Origin: Alicyclobacillus contaminans DSM 17975
GTDB lineage: Bacteria; Bacillota; Bacilli; Alicyclobacillales; Alicyclobacillaceae
Length of the DNA stretch: 47,969 nt
Assembly: GCF_000429525.1 (NCBI RefSeq)
Contig: NZ_AUCA01000029.1
Coordinates: 1-47,969 of the forward strand
Reading direction: 5' to 3'
The translations under genes were made by a program, and so were the position numbers. Of the stretch, positions 10,004 to 18,810 are shown one piece after another. The notes beneath the pieces were generated by a model that did no database searches, was not told the origin of the DNA, and saw nothing but the letters and a program-made list of their open reading frames with translations. Each line of letters starts with the position of its first letter. Position 1 is the stretch's first letter.

Positions 10004-10960
10004 TCATTGCCCAGAATCGGAGTTGCCCATGTCCATGTTGGACATGTCCATCGAACCGGAGCTGTTCCCCGTGCTGTCCGACGCTCCCGGCATCTGTTGT
10101 TTGTACATGTATTGCCCGCCGTTCTGCATGACCACGTCATTGAACAGACCGGGCGGATACGAAGAGTACGACTGTTGCTTCGCCAGGCTGTCCTGCTTCA
10201 ACTGGTTGTACCCCGCCATGGTCAGCGCCGGCGATGAGGACTTGACCTGGTTCACCCAGTTGGTGAAGTCCGCCTCGGACATCGAGTTGACTTTGAAATT
10301 CATGTGCGCGAAGCCCTCTCCGCTGAAGTTCGCGCCATATCCGCTGTACGTTCCCGGCTTGTCGGCCTGCAGCCACAGCCGCATCGCCATGCCCGGCATG
10401 GTGTATTCCTGACCACCCAACTGCGGAATCCAGAACGAGTTCATCGGCGCGTCCGACGTCAACTCAAACTGCACCGGCACGCCGGTCGGAATGTTGACGT
10501 AGTTCACCGTCGCGATTTTTTGATCCGGATACTCGAACAGCCACTTCCAGTTGAGAGAGACCACCTGAATGGTGATGGGTTTCACGTTGTTCTCAGGGGG
10601 CTTGGTCAACGAAAACGTCGTCTTTGCCGTGAACGCCCCGAGGATGGCAATGATGATGATGGGAATTCCCCACCAGACGATTTCCAACTTCTTGCTGTCC
10701 ACCCACTGCGGGGAGTACGGCGCGTTGTTGCCCGGCTTATCCCGATATCGATACACAATGACCGCAAGCAAAATGAGAACAGGAATGACAACAATGGCAA
10801 CCAAAATGGTCGACAGAATGATGAGATGAAGTTCCGTCTTCGCAACCGGTCCAACCGGATTGAACACCACGTATTCCGGACTGCAACCAGTCAGAAGAAC
10901 CGCCATCGCGGCAACCATCGTAGCGAGTTTGCCGAAATGCGGAGGAAATCCTCGTTGCAC
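10004..10960 (-). CDS. qoxA: Quinol oxidase subunit II (QoxA), lipoprotein
   Basis: This is subunit II of the menaquinol oxidase, anchored outside the membrane. With the GTG start at 10960 (preceded by GGAAAGGAG) the protein has 318 residues. It has a short signal peptide ending in the lipobox LLTGC (Cys26), two membrane helices at about 45-70 and 93-113, and a cupredoxin-fold domain. The CuA-ligand cysteines of cytochrome c oxidases are absent: the equivalent stretch reads GYGANFSGEGFAHMNF. This marks a quinol-oxidising enzyme. The C-terminus ends in a Met/Asp/Ser-rich tail (MDMSNMDMGNSDSG). An upstream ORF extension to 11074 lacks a ribosome binding site and would bury the signal peptide. 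Confidence 0.92.
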   Translation of the reverse strand: MQRGFPPHFGKLATMVAAMAVLLTGCSPEYVVFNPVGPVAKTELHLIILSTILVAIVVIPVLILLAVIVYRYRDKPGNNAPYSPQWVDSKKLEIVWWGIPIIIIAILGAFTAKTTFSLTKPPENNVKPITIQVVSLNWKWLFEYPDQKIATVNYVNIPTGVPVQFELTSDAPMNSFWIPQLGGQEYTMPGMAMRLWLQADKPGTYSGYGANFSGEGFAHMNFKVNSMSEADFTNWVNQVKSSSPALTMAGYNQLKQDSLAKQQSYSSYPPGLFNDVVMQNGGQYMYKQQMPGASDSTGNSSGSMDMSNMDMGNSDSGQ

Positions 10961-11035
10961 TGCCCTCTCTCCTTTCCTAGCAGGAATCGCAATCTCTCTC
11001 AGGCTGTTCGGGTTCACCGATCCCTCATTCGTCGG

Positions 11036-11051
11036 TGTGACAAACGTCACA
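11036..11051. promoter_or_regulatory. Fnr/CRP-family palindrome upstream of qoxA
   Basis: TGTGA-CAAACG-TCACA is a perfect match to the TGTGA-N6-TCACA site of the CRP/FNR family, the form used by Bacillus Fnr. It lies 76 bases upstream of the qoxA start. A weak -10-like TATGCT (minus strand, 11070-11075) sits just upstream of it, so binding here would probably repress the oxidase when oxygen is scarce (inference). Confidence 0.6.
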
Positions 11052-11108
11052 ACGAACCTTGCAAACCACAGCATACGCCCCCTTTTCGGCTCATGCCAGC
11101 GCGTTTCG

Positions 11109-11145
11109 ACACAAATTCACGATCTGGTCACAATGCCGTTCACAA
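11109..11145 (-). promoter_or_regulatory. Tandem TTGTGA-like repeats (ResD-like) upstream of qoxA
   Basis: On the minus strand TTGTGA occurs at 11140-11145 and 11128-11133, TCGTGA at 11117-11122 and TTGTGT at 11109-11114. The first three are spaced 12 and 11 bases apart. Bacillus ResD binds TTTGTGAAT-like direct repeats at about one helical turn and controls aerobic cytochrome genes including ctaA. The array lies roughly 35-75 bases upstream of the possible -10 at 11070-11075. The assignment rests on pattern only. Confidence 0.45.
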
Positions 11146-11228
11146 TCCTGTCAAATTGGCGCACAATATAGGAAGAAAAATAGAATGATGGCTGGCCCGA
11201 AGGGCTCAGCAACGAGGAGGAGGTTCCT

Positions 11229-12437
11229 TTGCCCAATTCATCGTACGACGTCATCATCCTCGGCGCCGGCTCCATGGGGCTGATGGCTGGATTGTACCTG
11301 GCCAGGCGCGGACAGTCCGTCCTGCTGCTGGACACCTGCGAACCCCCTCACAGCTTCGGCAGCCACCACGGCGGCACCCGCCTGCTGCGGGTCGCCTACG
11401 GCGAAGGAACCGCCTATGTCCCACTGGCCCTTCGCGCCCGCCAGTTGTGGTTGGAACTCGAAGCGGAGCACCGCCATTGGCTGTCCGAATCCCCCGCGCA
11501 CATCTCCAGTCAACCTGAAACCGCCACGCTGTTCGCTCCCATCGGCGTGTTGAATGTGATGCCCCGCCACAGCTCTGCGCTCCGTGAGATTGAGAATAGC
11601 GTCCGCACGCACGACCTTCCCGGCGCTACGCTCGACGCGGAGGAAGCGATGCGGCGGTGGCCAGGACTCGCCCTGTCCTCGGACATGCTGGCTCATTTCG
11701 ATCCGCTCGGCGGCGTGCTCTTCAACGAACGGGCGCTGCTGGCGGGCAAACGACTGGCTTTGGCCGCCGGGGCCGACGCCCGCTTTGAAGGCCATCTGGA
11801 TGCGTTGCACCTCCACCATGACGGCGTCAGCATGGTGTGGAGCGGTGCGGCGTTGTCCGCGAAGCAGCTGCTCATCTCTGCCGGAGCCGGATCGGCTGCG
11901 TTATTGCAGCGCTTTATCCCAGACTGGGCCGTGCCCTTGCAGCCCACCCGCAAGGTGTTCGCGTGGTACCACCCGGCTGACGATGAACACGCGTCGCGCT
12001 ACACCGCACCGTCTTTTCCCGGGTTCAGTTTTGAAACGGACGCGGGTTGGTTCTACGGCTTCCCCGATTTCGGCGAGGGGGTGAAGGTGGGGCGGCACGA
12101 TGGTGGTACGCCCTGCACGCCCGCCACCGTGGACCGCACGTTCCACGCCGGCGGCGCGGAAGACGAAGAGCTGCAGACCTTTCTGCGGCGGTTCCTCCCC
12201 GGCGCCGCGGGTCCGCTGCGGGAGGGCAAGGTCTGCATGTACACCATGACACCGGACGAACATTTCGTGATAGACCGCCATCCCACGCATCCACACGTGT
12301 TTCTGGCCACCGGTTTTTCCGGCCACGGATTCAAGTTCGCATCGGCCGTCGGCGAAGCGTTGGCTATGTGGCTGTGCCAGGAAACGCCGTTGGTGGACCT
12401 GAGCCCATTTTCCGCGCGGAGATTCAGCCGCACTTGA
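11229..12437 (+). CDS. solA: Monomeric sarcosine / N-methyl-amino-acid oxidase (MSOX/MTOX family)
   Basis: This flavoenzyme oxidatively removes methyl groups from N-methyl amino acids (sarcosine or N-methyl-L-tryptophan), giving formaldehyde, hydrogen peroxide and the amino acid. The 402-residue protein begins with an FAD-binding Rossmann motif, ILGAGSMG (10-17). It has GSHHGGTRLLRVAYGEG (44-60), and in VCMYTMTPDEHFVID the Cys336 that carries the covalent 8-alpha-S-cysteinyl FAD in this family. The start is TTG at 11229, after GGAGGAGG. The gene is divergent from qoxA. Its formaldehyde product can enter the folate one-carbon pool, and folD is the next gene downstream. Exact substrate cannot be told from sequence; the symbol solA is a family label. 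Confidence 0.82.
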   Translation: MPNSSYDVIILGAGSMGLMAGLYLARRGQSVLLLDTCEPPHSFGSHHGGTRLLRVAYGEGTAYVPLALRARQLWLELEAEHRHWLSESPAHISSQPETATLFAPIGVLNVMPRHSSALREIENSVRTHDLPGATLDAEEAMRRWPGLALSSDMLAHFDPLGGVLFNERALLAGKRLALAAGADARFEGHLDALHLHHDGVSMVWSGAALSAKQLLISAGAGSAALLQRFIPDWAVPLQPTRKVFAWYHPADDEHASRYTAPSFPGFSFETDAGWFYGFPDFGEGVKVGRHDGGTPCTPATVDRTFHAGGAEDEELQTFLRRFLPGAAGPLREGKVCMYTMTPDEHFVIDRHPTHPHVFLATGFSGHGFKFASAVGEALAMWLCQETPLVDLSPFSARRFSRT

Positions 12438-12463
12438 TTTGTGCTGAATCGGATTGTTATCAT
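12434..12463 (+). promoter_or_regulatory. Possible sigma-A promoter for the ZTP leader and folD
   Basis: TTGATT at 12434-12439 and TATCAT at 12458-12463 are separated by 18 bases. The -35 overlaps the stop codon of the preceding oxidase gene, and the ZTP aptamer begins 31 bases after the -10. Confidence 0.5.
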
Positions 12464-12493
12464 CAAAAGGGAGACATACTGAATCGGTAAACC

Positions 12494-12595
12494 CTGTCGC
12501 ATGACTGGCGGACACAGTGGAGGTAAACCACGGGGGAGTGCGACAGTTTGAAAGCCGGCCGCCTGGGCGCATGGATGTGACGCCTGGGCGGCCTT
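12494..12595 (+). ncRNA. ZTP riboswitch (pfl motif)
   Basis: The leader carries the pfl-motif consensus: an outer stem CTGTCGCA (from 12494) pairing with TGCGACAG (ending 12546), internal blocks ACTGGCG and CCACGGGGGAG, and the diagnostic CCGCCTGGGC of the 3' subdomain at about 12559-12568. This RNA class senses ZTP/ZMP, which accumulates when 10-formyl-tetrahydrofolate is short, and commonly precedes folD, as here. A second GCCTGGGCGGCC at 12582-12593 folds back on the first copy and may form the switching stem. Only a weak T-rich stretch follows, so the mode of control is unclear. Confidence 0.9.
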
Positions 12596-12664
12596 GTCGT
12601 GATTTTGGAACATTTCAGGATGAAGAACGCCCGGAGATTCCAATTCAGAAGGGAGCCTGACCCC

Positions 12665-13546
12665 ATGACCATCTGCCTCAAGGGACGGCCCGTGACGGAG
12701 CCGCTGCACAAACACATCCGCGCGGAAGTCGCGAGACATAAAGCGAACGGTGTTACGCCCAAAGTTGTCACGCTGTTGGTGGAAGGCGACCCCGCGTCTC
12801 TCTACTACGCGCACATAAAGCAGCGTCTGGCTGAAAAGTTGGGCATCTGCTTCGAACTGATTCGCTTTCCCAGCCGGGTTCACAGCCGAGAGATATTGCA
12901 AACGATTCGTAGGTTGAATGAGAATGCGGCGGTTCACGGCATCATGTTGGAATTGCCGCTACCGCCCTACCTGCCCACGCGCGAGATCATTGACAGCATT
13001 TCGCCGCTGAAAGATGTGGACGGGTTGACCCCGTTCAATCGCCAGGCCAACCTGACTGGCCAGCCGGGCATTTACCCGGCAACTCCGCAAGCCTGTCTCC
13101 GGCTGGTTGCGCATTATGGGTACAGTGTGTCCGGAAAGCACGTCGCGCTCATCGGCTGCGGTCAAACCGTAGGCATGCCGCTGTTGCACCTGCTCCTCCG
13201 AGAGAATGCGACGGTGACCGCCTGTCATGCCGGTACAGCGGACATCGCCCACCACGTGAAGCAGGCGGACTTCGCATTTGTCGCCGTCGGCAAGCCAAAC
13301 CTGTTGACGCCGGACATGGTGCATCCGCAGTTGGTGGTGGTGGACGCCGGGATTAACGAAATTGAAGGCGGCCGCATTGTCGGGGATGTGGCGCCGGAAG
13401 TGGCGGGCTGTGTGGCGGCGCTGTCCCCCACCCCGGGCGGCGTTGGTCCTGTCACCACCGCACAGTTGTTTCTCAATCTCCTGCGCGCCATCGAACTTCA
13501 ACAGGTGGATAAGGAGCGAGAAACAGTTCCGGCCGCGCGCCTCTGA
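12665..13546 (+). CDS. folD: FolD-type methylenetetrahydrofolate dehydrogenase/cyclohydrolase (divergent)
   Basis: FolD converts 5,10-methylene-THF to 10-formyl-THF in the cytosol for purine synthesis. The 293-residue protein keeps the catalytic Y48-x3-K52 pair, LELPLP, KDVDGLTPFN and the C-terminal TPGGVGPVT. The nucleotide site is unusual: the normal GRSxxVG reads GCGQTVG (164-170), and the CHSxT strand end reads CHAGT. Loss of the Arg and Ser that usually handle the NADP phosphate suggests altered coenzyme preference (inference). ATG 12665 follows GGGAG; an in-frame GTG at 12599 would start inside the riboswitch region. The ZTP riboswitch upstream strongly supports the folate role. Confidence 0.88.
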   Translation: MTICLKGRPVTEPLHKHIRAEVARHKANGVTPKVVTLLVEGDPASLYYAHIKQRLAEKLGICFELIRFPSRVHSREILQTIRRLNENAAVHGIMLELPLPPYLPTREIIDSISPLKDVDGLTPFNRQANLTGQPGIYPATPQACLRLVAHYGYSVSGKHVALIGCGQTVGMPLLHLLLRENATVTACHAGTADIAHHVKQADFAFVAVGKPNLLTPDMVHPQLVVVDAGINEIEGGRIVGDVAPEVAGCVAALSPTPGGVGPVTTAQLFLNLLRAIELQQVDKERETVPAARL

Positions 13547-13657
13547 GCGGGGCCCGGCCGGAAACCTGTGGGTTCATGCGCTCCGTGCGCCCTCGTACAT
13601 TGCATAGCAAGCCCCACACGCCACCCATGCTTCGCCGCGGCGTGCAGGGGCCACGAC

Positions 13658-14455
13658 TCATCGCCACTCGGCCAACTGCTCTGCCACCATCTCCCCGACC
13701 AACTCCACCACGCCTGGATGGACGCCGAGGGGACGCGAAATACGGGTCTGCACGGACGTCTCCGCCACCCCCGCCTGTGCCAAGCCACGCTCCACTCGCT
13801 CGGGCAGGGTCCGCGTCAAATACCCTTGGAACCACAGATACGGCCATACCCAGATGGACCGCTCACCGTCCGCCACCACGCGCGCGAGCACCGTCTCCAG
13901 CATAACCCCGGTCCCAGCGAGATAGGCAGTTTCCAGTCGACGAATGCCGTATCGCTCCTGCGCGCGACGAGCTATCGTCTCAAACATCGCCTGCGCCTGT
14001 TCATCGCGGCTGCCCCGGCCGACAAACACCACCGTGCCGGACGCGTGCCGAGTGAATCCTGTCTGCTCGAGCCGTTCGTACGCGACGTCGAGTAACGCGT
14101 CCTGATGGCCCAGCGGTGGTGTCATACGCACGGCCACGCCGTCCAACAGCCCCTGCGCGGACGCTAATTCATGGGGAATGTCGCGCTTCAGGTGCCCAGC
14201 GGCAAACAAAAAAATCGGAACCAGCAGCAATCGGCTGGCTCCGTCCGCTCGACACGCGCGAACCCCCTCAACCACATCCGGCCGGGCCAACTCCAGGTAG
14301 GCGTGGTGCACAGACACCGGCAGAGCCTCGGATTTGGCTTCAAGGATGTGCCGCGCATGCGCCATGGCAAGATCCTTGAGTTGCAGAAATTCCGCCTGGC
14401 CTGCGGGATTGCGGGTGCCGTGCCCGAGAAAGAGTACAGACGTGCGCACAGTCAT
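13658..14455 (-). CDS. sirB: Sirohydrochlorin ferrochelatase SirB/CbiX type
   Basis: This enzyme inserts Fe2+ into sirohydrochlorin to make siroheme, the cofactor of the CysI sulfite reductase encoded two genes upstream. The 265-residue protein has two related CbiX-like halves. The first contains LFLGHGTRNP (His12) and LLLVPIFLFAAGHLKRDIP (His88), the metal-binding histidines of the family. The second half begins near GTVVFVGRGSRDEQ with Arg replacing the His. ATG 14455 overlaps the cobA-hemD stop (ATGA) and follows GGGGG. Cobalt chelatase activity is the alternative, but no cobalamin genes are present and the sulfite-reduction context favours siroheme. It is the last gene of the sulfur cluster. 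Confidence 0.85.
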   Translation of the reverse strand: MTVRTSVLFLGHGTRNPAGQAEFLQLKDLAMAHARHILEAKSEALPVSVHHAYLELARPDVVEGVRACRADGASRLLLVPIFLFAAGHLKRDIPHELASAQGLLDGVAVRMTPPLGHQDALLDVAYERLEQTGFTRHASGTVVFVGRGSRDEQAQAMFETIARRAQERYGIRRLETAYLAGTGVMLETVLARVVADGERSIWVWPYLWFQGYLTRTLPERVERGLAQAGVAETSVQTRISRPLGVHPGVVELVGEMVAEQLAEWR

Positions 14456-15834
14456 CCCCCCACGCCACCTGCGACGAGCGGCGCGCGACTGCAGTTGCTG
14501 TCGGCAAGCCAGTTATGAATAATCCTTTGTGCAAACGGGGTGGCGGACTCCAAAGCGTCGAATCCTCCCGCGAGCCACTCCTGGGTCCGCGCATCCAACG
14601 AACGCCCGGCGACCATGGTCCAGGGCAGGCATCGAATCCGAACATCTCGTGAAGCCGCGGTCTCTTCCGCAGCGTCCGGATGGTCGGAGAACACAGGAAC
14701 AGAACGGTCCTGAAGCGTGGAGTTCACAATCCCAGCGAGTTCACCATCCCCAGGCGCCCAATCCGGCACAATCCCCTCCTGCCGCAGGGCTGCGTCTGCA
14801 GCTTCAGTTTTGGCGGAGAACCGCACGTTGGCCAACTTTCGCACATCCAGTCCCGCCGCGCGCCATGTCCTGAAGAAGCACGCCACCCCGAGCGCCGTGT
14901 GGAATTCCCACACGGCCGGCGCATTCGCGCTTTCCAAAACGGCGTTCGCCAGCGCGGCGGACTCCAGCGTCATCACATCCTCCACCGCCAGTGCGACCGT
15001 TTCCGCGCCCAGCATTTCCAGTTGCACAGCCAGGTCGTCGGCGGCCCGCCGAGTTTCCGCCGCCGCCACCAAACGGCGCCCAAACAGCGGTTGGGCTTCC
15101 GCCCACTGCAGCGTTCTCCGCTCTGCCACCACAGGGCCGACGACGATACAGGCCGGCGCCTGAAACTGCTTCGCGCGCACCTTGTCGACAATGTTCGCCA
15201 ATGTGCCGTCCAGGGTTTCCTGCTCTGCACGCGTGCCCCATCGAACCAGCGCCACCGGGGTTTCTGCCGGTTTTCCGTGCTGCAGCAACTCATCCACAAT
15301 TCGCGGAAGCTGCCGGACGCCCATCAAAATCAACAGGGTGCCGTCCAGAGTCGCCAGCGCGCCCCAGTCCGGCCCCTCTTCACCTGCTGGACGATGCCCC
15401 GTCACCACCGTGAAAGAGGGCGATACCGAGCGGTGCGTCACAGGAATGCCCGCATACGCGGGTGCGGCAATCGCCGAAGTGACGCCCGGCACCACCTGCC
15501 AGGGAATGCCGCTCGACGACAGTGCGGCCGCCTCCTCACCCCCTCGTCCGAAGACGAACGGGTCTCCGCCTTTCAGCCGAACCACCGTCTTTCCCGCGCG
15601 GGCGAGTCGGACGAGCAGAGCGTTGATCTCCTCCTGCGGCAGCGTGTGCGCAGCCGCCGCCTTGCCGACATCAAACCACTCGGCGTCCGGCCGCGCATAC
15701 CCGAGCAAGCGCGGTGAAACGAGGCGGTCGAACACGATGGCGTCCGCCTGTTCCAAACACCGCTTGCCTTTGACCGTCAACAGCCCGGGATCGCCCGGCC
15801 CTGCGCCGACCAGGTACACGCAACCGATGGGCAT
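14452..15834 (-). CDS. cobA: Fused uroporphyrinogen-III C-methyltransferase / uroporphyrinogen-III synthase
   Basis: Residues 1-245 form a SUMT domain that methylates uroporphyrinogen III twice to precorrin-2, the siroheme precursor. Visible motifs are VYLVGAGPGDPGLLT, VVRLKGGDPFVFGRGGEEA, the GVTSAIAAPAYAGIPVTHR block and LLILMGV. Residues ~250-460 are a diverged HemD-like domain with FGRRLVAAAETRRAADDLAVQ at its start and weak conservation afterwards, so its synthase activity is less sure. Such CobA-HemD fusions are common in Bacillota. ATG 15834 follows AGGAGGGG. The gene lies between cysI and sirB. No separate precorrin-2 dehydrogenase (SirC) gene is in view, so that step must be supplied elsewhere. 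Confidence 0.88.
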   Translation of the reverse strand: MPIGCVYLVGAGPGDPGLLTVKGKRCLEQADAIVFDRLVSPRLLGYARPDAEWFDVGKAAAAHTLPQEEINALLVRLARAGKTVVRLKGGDPFVFGRGGEEAAALSSSGIPWQVVPGVTSAIAAPAYAGIPVTHRSVSPSFTVVTGHRPAGEEGPDWGALATLDGTLLILMGVRQLPRIVDELLQHGKPAETPVALVRWGTRAEQETLDGTLANIVDKVRAKQFQAPACIVVGPVVAERRTLQWAEAQPLFGRRLVAAAETRRAADDLAVQLEMLGAETVALAVEDVMTLESAALANAVLESANAPAVWEFHTALGVACFFRTWRAAGLDVRKLANVRFSAKTEAADAALRQEGIVPDWAPGDGELAGIVNSTLQDRSVPVFSDHPDAAEETAASRDVRIRCLPWTMVAGRSLDARTQEWLAGGFDALESATPFAQRIIHNWLADSNCSRAPLVAGGVGG

Positions 15835-15886
15835 GGAATTCCCCTCCTAAGCAAACATTCCTCCGACGCCCCTGTCGTTGCGGTCA

Positions 15887-17587
15887 TCAGCTGACGGAAA
15901 GGGTCTCCAGCGCGTGCAGCCGATCAAACCCCACGCGGTGGCAGTAATCCCCAAACCGTTCACCGGGCTGCCGTTCCGCCGCATAGGCCTGCAACAGAGG
16001 GCGCAAGGTCGATGCGAGCTCCGCCAGCGGAACCATTTCCTTGAACAGCGTGTTCATACGGCTGCCGTCGGGGCTCGCTCCGAGAAACACGTCGTATTTG
16101 CCAATGACTCGGCCCACAAAGCCGATTTCCGCGATGTACGGGCGGGCGCATCCGTTCGGGCAGCCGGTCATGCGCAGGCTCACAGGCGTGTCGCCGAGCC
16201 CCAGTTCCTGCAGCATCGCTTCGAATTCGCGAATTACCTTCGGAAACACCCGTTCCGATTCCGCGATGGCCAACCCACAGGTTGGCAGCGCCACACAGGC
16301 CATGGACTCGAGCCGCGACGGCGGAAGTTCCTCCGCCAGCGGTACACCCGCGCCGCGCAAAATTTCTTCGATTTCCCGGACCTGTGATTCCGTCAGTTCC
16401 GACAGAATCATATTCTGCTGTGTGGTGAGTCGAATCACCGGGCGGTACTTTGCCACAATGTCGCGAAGCAGCGACTTCAACGGCACTGCGGCCGTATCGC
16501 GCAGCCGCCCGTTCTCCACGAAAATGCCGATGTACGCCTTGCCGGACTCATCTCGGTGACTACCCAGATGGTCCGCGGACGATTCCCACTTCAATTCGCG
16601 CGGAGGCTGCAGTTCACCGCCGTAGTAGGCTTCCACCTGTCTGCGGAACCAGTCCAGTCCGCGTTTCTCAATCAGATATTTCATGCGCGCGAATTTTCTG
16701 TCCACGCGATTTCCGTAGTCGCGCTGCACTTTCACAATCGCTGTGCAGACATCGAGCAGCTGCGCCCGCGTGACAAACGCCAGCGGCTGGCCGAGCGCCG
16801 GATGCGTGTTCTTGTCGCTCGCGGTCCGCCCCATGCCTCCCCCGACAATCAGCGTGTAACCGGCCACCGCGTCACCGTCGCGATGCGCCACCACACCGAT
16901 ATCATGGGAGTACACGTCGCAGCAATTGTCTCCTTCGTACGTGAACGCTATCTTGAACTTGCGCGGCAGGTAGGTCCGGCCATACAGCGGCTCTTCCTCC
17001 GCATCGTTCCCCAAATCGACCTTTTGTCCATCCAGCCAGATTTCGTGATACGCGTTCGTTTTCGCCGACACTGCGTTGACCACGGAGAGCAAATCCTCGC
17101 GCACCTGGTCGTAAAAGGCCCCGTGATGCGGTGCGGCGCAGCAAACCGTGTTCCGCACCTGGTCGCCGCAACCGCCGAGCGTTGTCAGCAGAACTTCGTT
17201 GATGCCGCGGATGGTCTCTTTCAAATTGCTCTTCAGAATGTAGTGAAGTTGGAACGTCTGGCGCGTGGTGATGCGCAGGCTGCCGCCGCCGTACATGTCT
17301 CCCAGCCGATCGAACTGCAGATATTGATCCGCATTCAACACGCCGCCCGGGATGCGCGCGCGCACCATCATCGTGTACGCGCGCTCCTTCCCTTCTTTCT
17401 TCAGGATCTTGCGCAAATCGCGGTCGTCCTGCTGGTACACCCCGTGGAACTTGAGCACCTGAACGTTCTCTTCCGAAAAGTGCGTGGTCCCATCCTGCAG
17501 CGCCTCGGCAATCGTTCCGCGAAGGTGACGACTGTCGGCTTTAATTTGCTCCACCTTGGACAACTTCTGAACATCCTGCTCAGACAC
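15887..17587 (-). CDS. cysI: Sulfite reductase hemoprotein CysI
   Basis: CysI reduces sulfite to sulfide in the cytosol with six electrons, using coupled siroheme and a [4Fe-4S] cluster. The 566-residue protein has two ferredoxin-like/siroheme repeat halves. The four cluster-ligating cysteines are all present: C431 and C437 in CVALPTCG, and C476 and C480 in [16 protein letters not shown]. Siroheme-contacting basic residues appear in [14 protein letters not shown] and [10 protein letters not shown]. The GTG start at 17587 overlaps the sat stop by eight bases and follows GGAGG. No CysJ flavoprotein partner is encoded nearby, so the electron donor (a CysJ elsewhere or ferredoxin) is open. Confidence 0.93.
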   Translation of the reverse strand: MSEQDVQKLSKVEQIKADSRHLRGTIAEALQDGTTHFSEENVQVLKFHGVYQQDDRDLRKILKKEGKERAYTMMVRARIPGGVLNADQYLQFDRLGDMYGGGSLRITTRQTFQLHYILKSNLKETIRGINEVLLTTLGGCGDQVRNTVCCAAPHHGAFYDQVREDLLSVVNAVSAKTNAYHEIWLDGQKVDLGNDAEEEPLYGRTYLPRKFKIAFTYEGDNCCDVYSHDIGVVAHRDGDAVAGYTLIVGGGMGRTASDKNTHPALGQPLAFVTRAQLLDVCTAIVKVQRDYGNRVDRKFARMKYLIEKRGLDWFRRQVEAYYGGELQPPRELKWESSADHLGSHRDESGKAYIGIFVENGRLRDTAAVPLKSLLRDIVAKYRPVIRLTTQQNMILSELTESQVREIEEILRGAGVPLAEELPPSRLESMACVALPTCGLAIAESERVFPKVIREFEAMLQELGLGDTPVSLRMTGCPNGCARPYIAEIGFVGRVIGKYDVFLGASPDGSRMNTLFKEMVPLAELASTLRPLLQAYAAERQPGERFGDYCHRVGFDRLHALETLSVS

Positions 17588-18749
17588 CCATCTTCACCTC
17601 CGCGAGTCCTTCAATCAGGACGTCCGCCACCTCCGGCCGCGTGAACTTCGGAGAGGGGCGTTCACCGGATCGCAAAATCTGGCGAACCTTCGTCCCGCTC
17701 AAAATGTATCTGTACTGCGCGTCATGCGGACAGGTCTTTTCCGAAGCCATCCCGTCGCACTTCTCGCAGTAAAAACTGTTCTCGAAAAACATCGGTTGAA
17801 TGCCCAGCTCTTCCGGTGAGAAGTTGCGGAAAATGTGCTGCGCGTCATACGTGCCGTAATAGTTGCCAACGCCCGCGTGATCGCGCCCTACGATGAAGTG
17901 GGTGCAGCCGAAATTCTTCCGCACCAGCGCGTGGAAAATCGCCTCACGCGGTCCCGCGTACCGCATCGCCGCCGGGTATACCGCGAAGAACACTCGGTCT
18001 TTGGGATAGTACAAATCGAGCAATACCTGATAACTCCGCATCCGGACGTCCGCCGGAATGTCATCCGCCTTCGTCTCACCCACCAGCGGGTTGAGGAACA
18101 GGGCGTCGACCGTTTCGAGGGCGGTCTTCTGGATGTACTCGTGCGCCCGGTGGACGGGATTCCGCGTCTGAAATCCCACCACAGTCCGCCAGCCCCGCGC
18201 TTCGAAGGCGGCTCGGGTCTGAACCGGATCGAGATAAAACTCAGCAAATTCCTCCGGCTGCTTGCGATTCAACAAGGTGATGGGCCCTCCCAGGTGGTAC
18301 CCGGGCTGCTTGAGCAGCCGCGCAACGCCCGGATGCGCCTCATCCGTTGTTCCGTACACGCCAGCCGCTTCAAACCGCTTGTCGGCAGCGTACACATCCT
18401 CCACCTGCAGGGTTCCGTACGTCACACCGTCCTCGCCGACCAGCGCCACGGTCTCGCCCACTTTCACCGACTTGGCGACGTCCTCCGGCACCGGAAGGGT
18501 CACCGGAATACTCCAGACCAACCCGTTCGCCAACCGCATTTCCTCAACAATCCGTTTCCAGTCCTCCTCGTTGGCAAAGCCCGTGAGCGGAGAAAACACG
18601 CCAACGCCAATCAACTCCAGATCCGAGCGCGTCCAGTTGCTGATGATGATTTTTCGCAAACCGGCCGCTTCACGGAGGGCTTCCGTCCGAGCCTGCCCCG
18701 TCAGCTGCCGTTGAACCAGTTGTCCACCATGTGGCGCAATCAAACCCAT
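17580..18749 (-). CDS. sat: Sulfate adenylyltransferase (ATP sulfurylase)
   Basis: Sat activates sulfate with ATP to adenosine 5'-phosphosulfate (APS), the first step of assimilation. The 389-residue single-polypeptide enzyme has an N-terminal PUA-like region and the catalytic nucleotidyltransferase domain. The latter carries [11 protein letters not shown] (ATP and sulfate contacts, near residue 194) and [12 protein letters not shown] (near 290). C-terminal cysteines in [10 protein letters not shown] and KTCPHD resemble the zinc site seen in some homologues. There is no C-terminal APS kinase domain. ATG 18749 follows GGAAGGGG. The end overlaps cysI, so the two are translationally coupled. Confidence 0.95.
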   Translation of the reverse strand: MGLIAPHGGQLVQRQLTGQARTEALREAAGLRKIIISNWTRSDLELIGVGVFSPLTGFANEEDWKRIVEEMRLANGLVWSIPVTLPVPEDVAKSVKVGETVALVGEDGVTYGTLQVEDVYAADKRFEAAGVYGTTDEAHPGVARLLKQPGYHLGGPITLLNRKQPEEFAEFYLDPVQTRAAFEARGWRTVVGFQTRNPVHRAHEYIQKTALETVDALFLNPLVGETKADDIPADVRMRSYQVLLDLYYPKDRVFFAVYPAAMRYAGPREAIFHALVRKNFGCTHFIVGRDHAGVGNYYGTYDAQHIFRNFSPEELGIQPMFFENSFYCEKCDGMASEKTCPHDAQYRYILSGTKVRQILRSGERPSPKFTRPEVADVLIEGLAEVKMGV

Positions 18750-18810
18750 GTCGAAAATCCCCTTCCGTGGCCTTCTTGCACAGGTACTCGCCTGTACGGA
18801 TGTGTGAACC

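Noticed and set aside
8009-10237. 742-codon plus-strand open frame antisense to qoxA/qoxB
   Set aside because: It is rich in His, Arg and Gln with no domain, has no ribosome binding site, and lies opposite conserved membrane-protein genes; it is a high-GC shadow frame.
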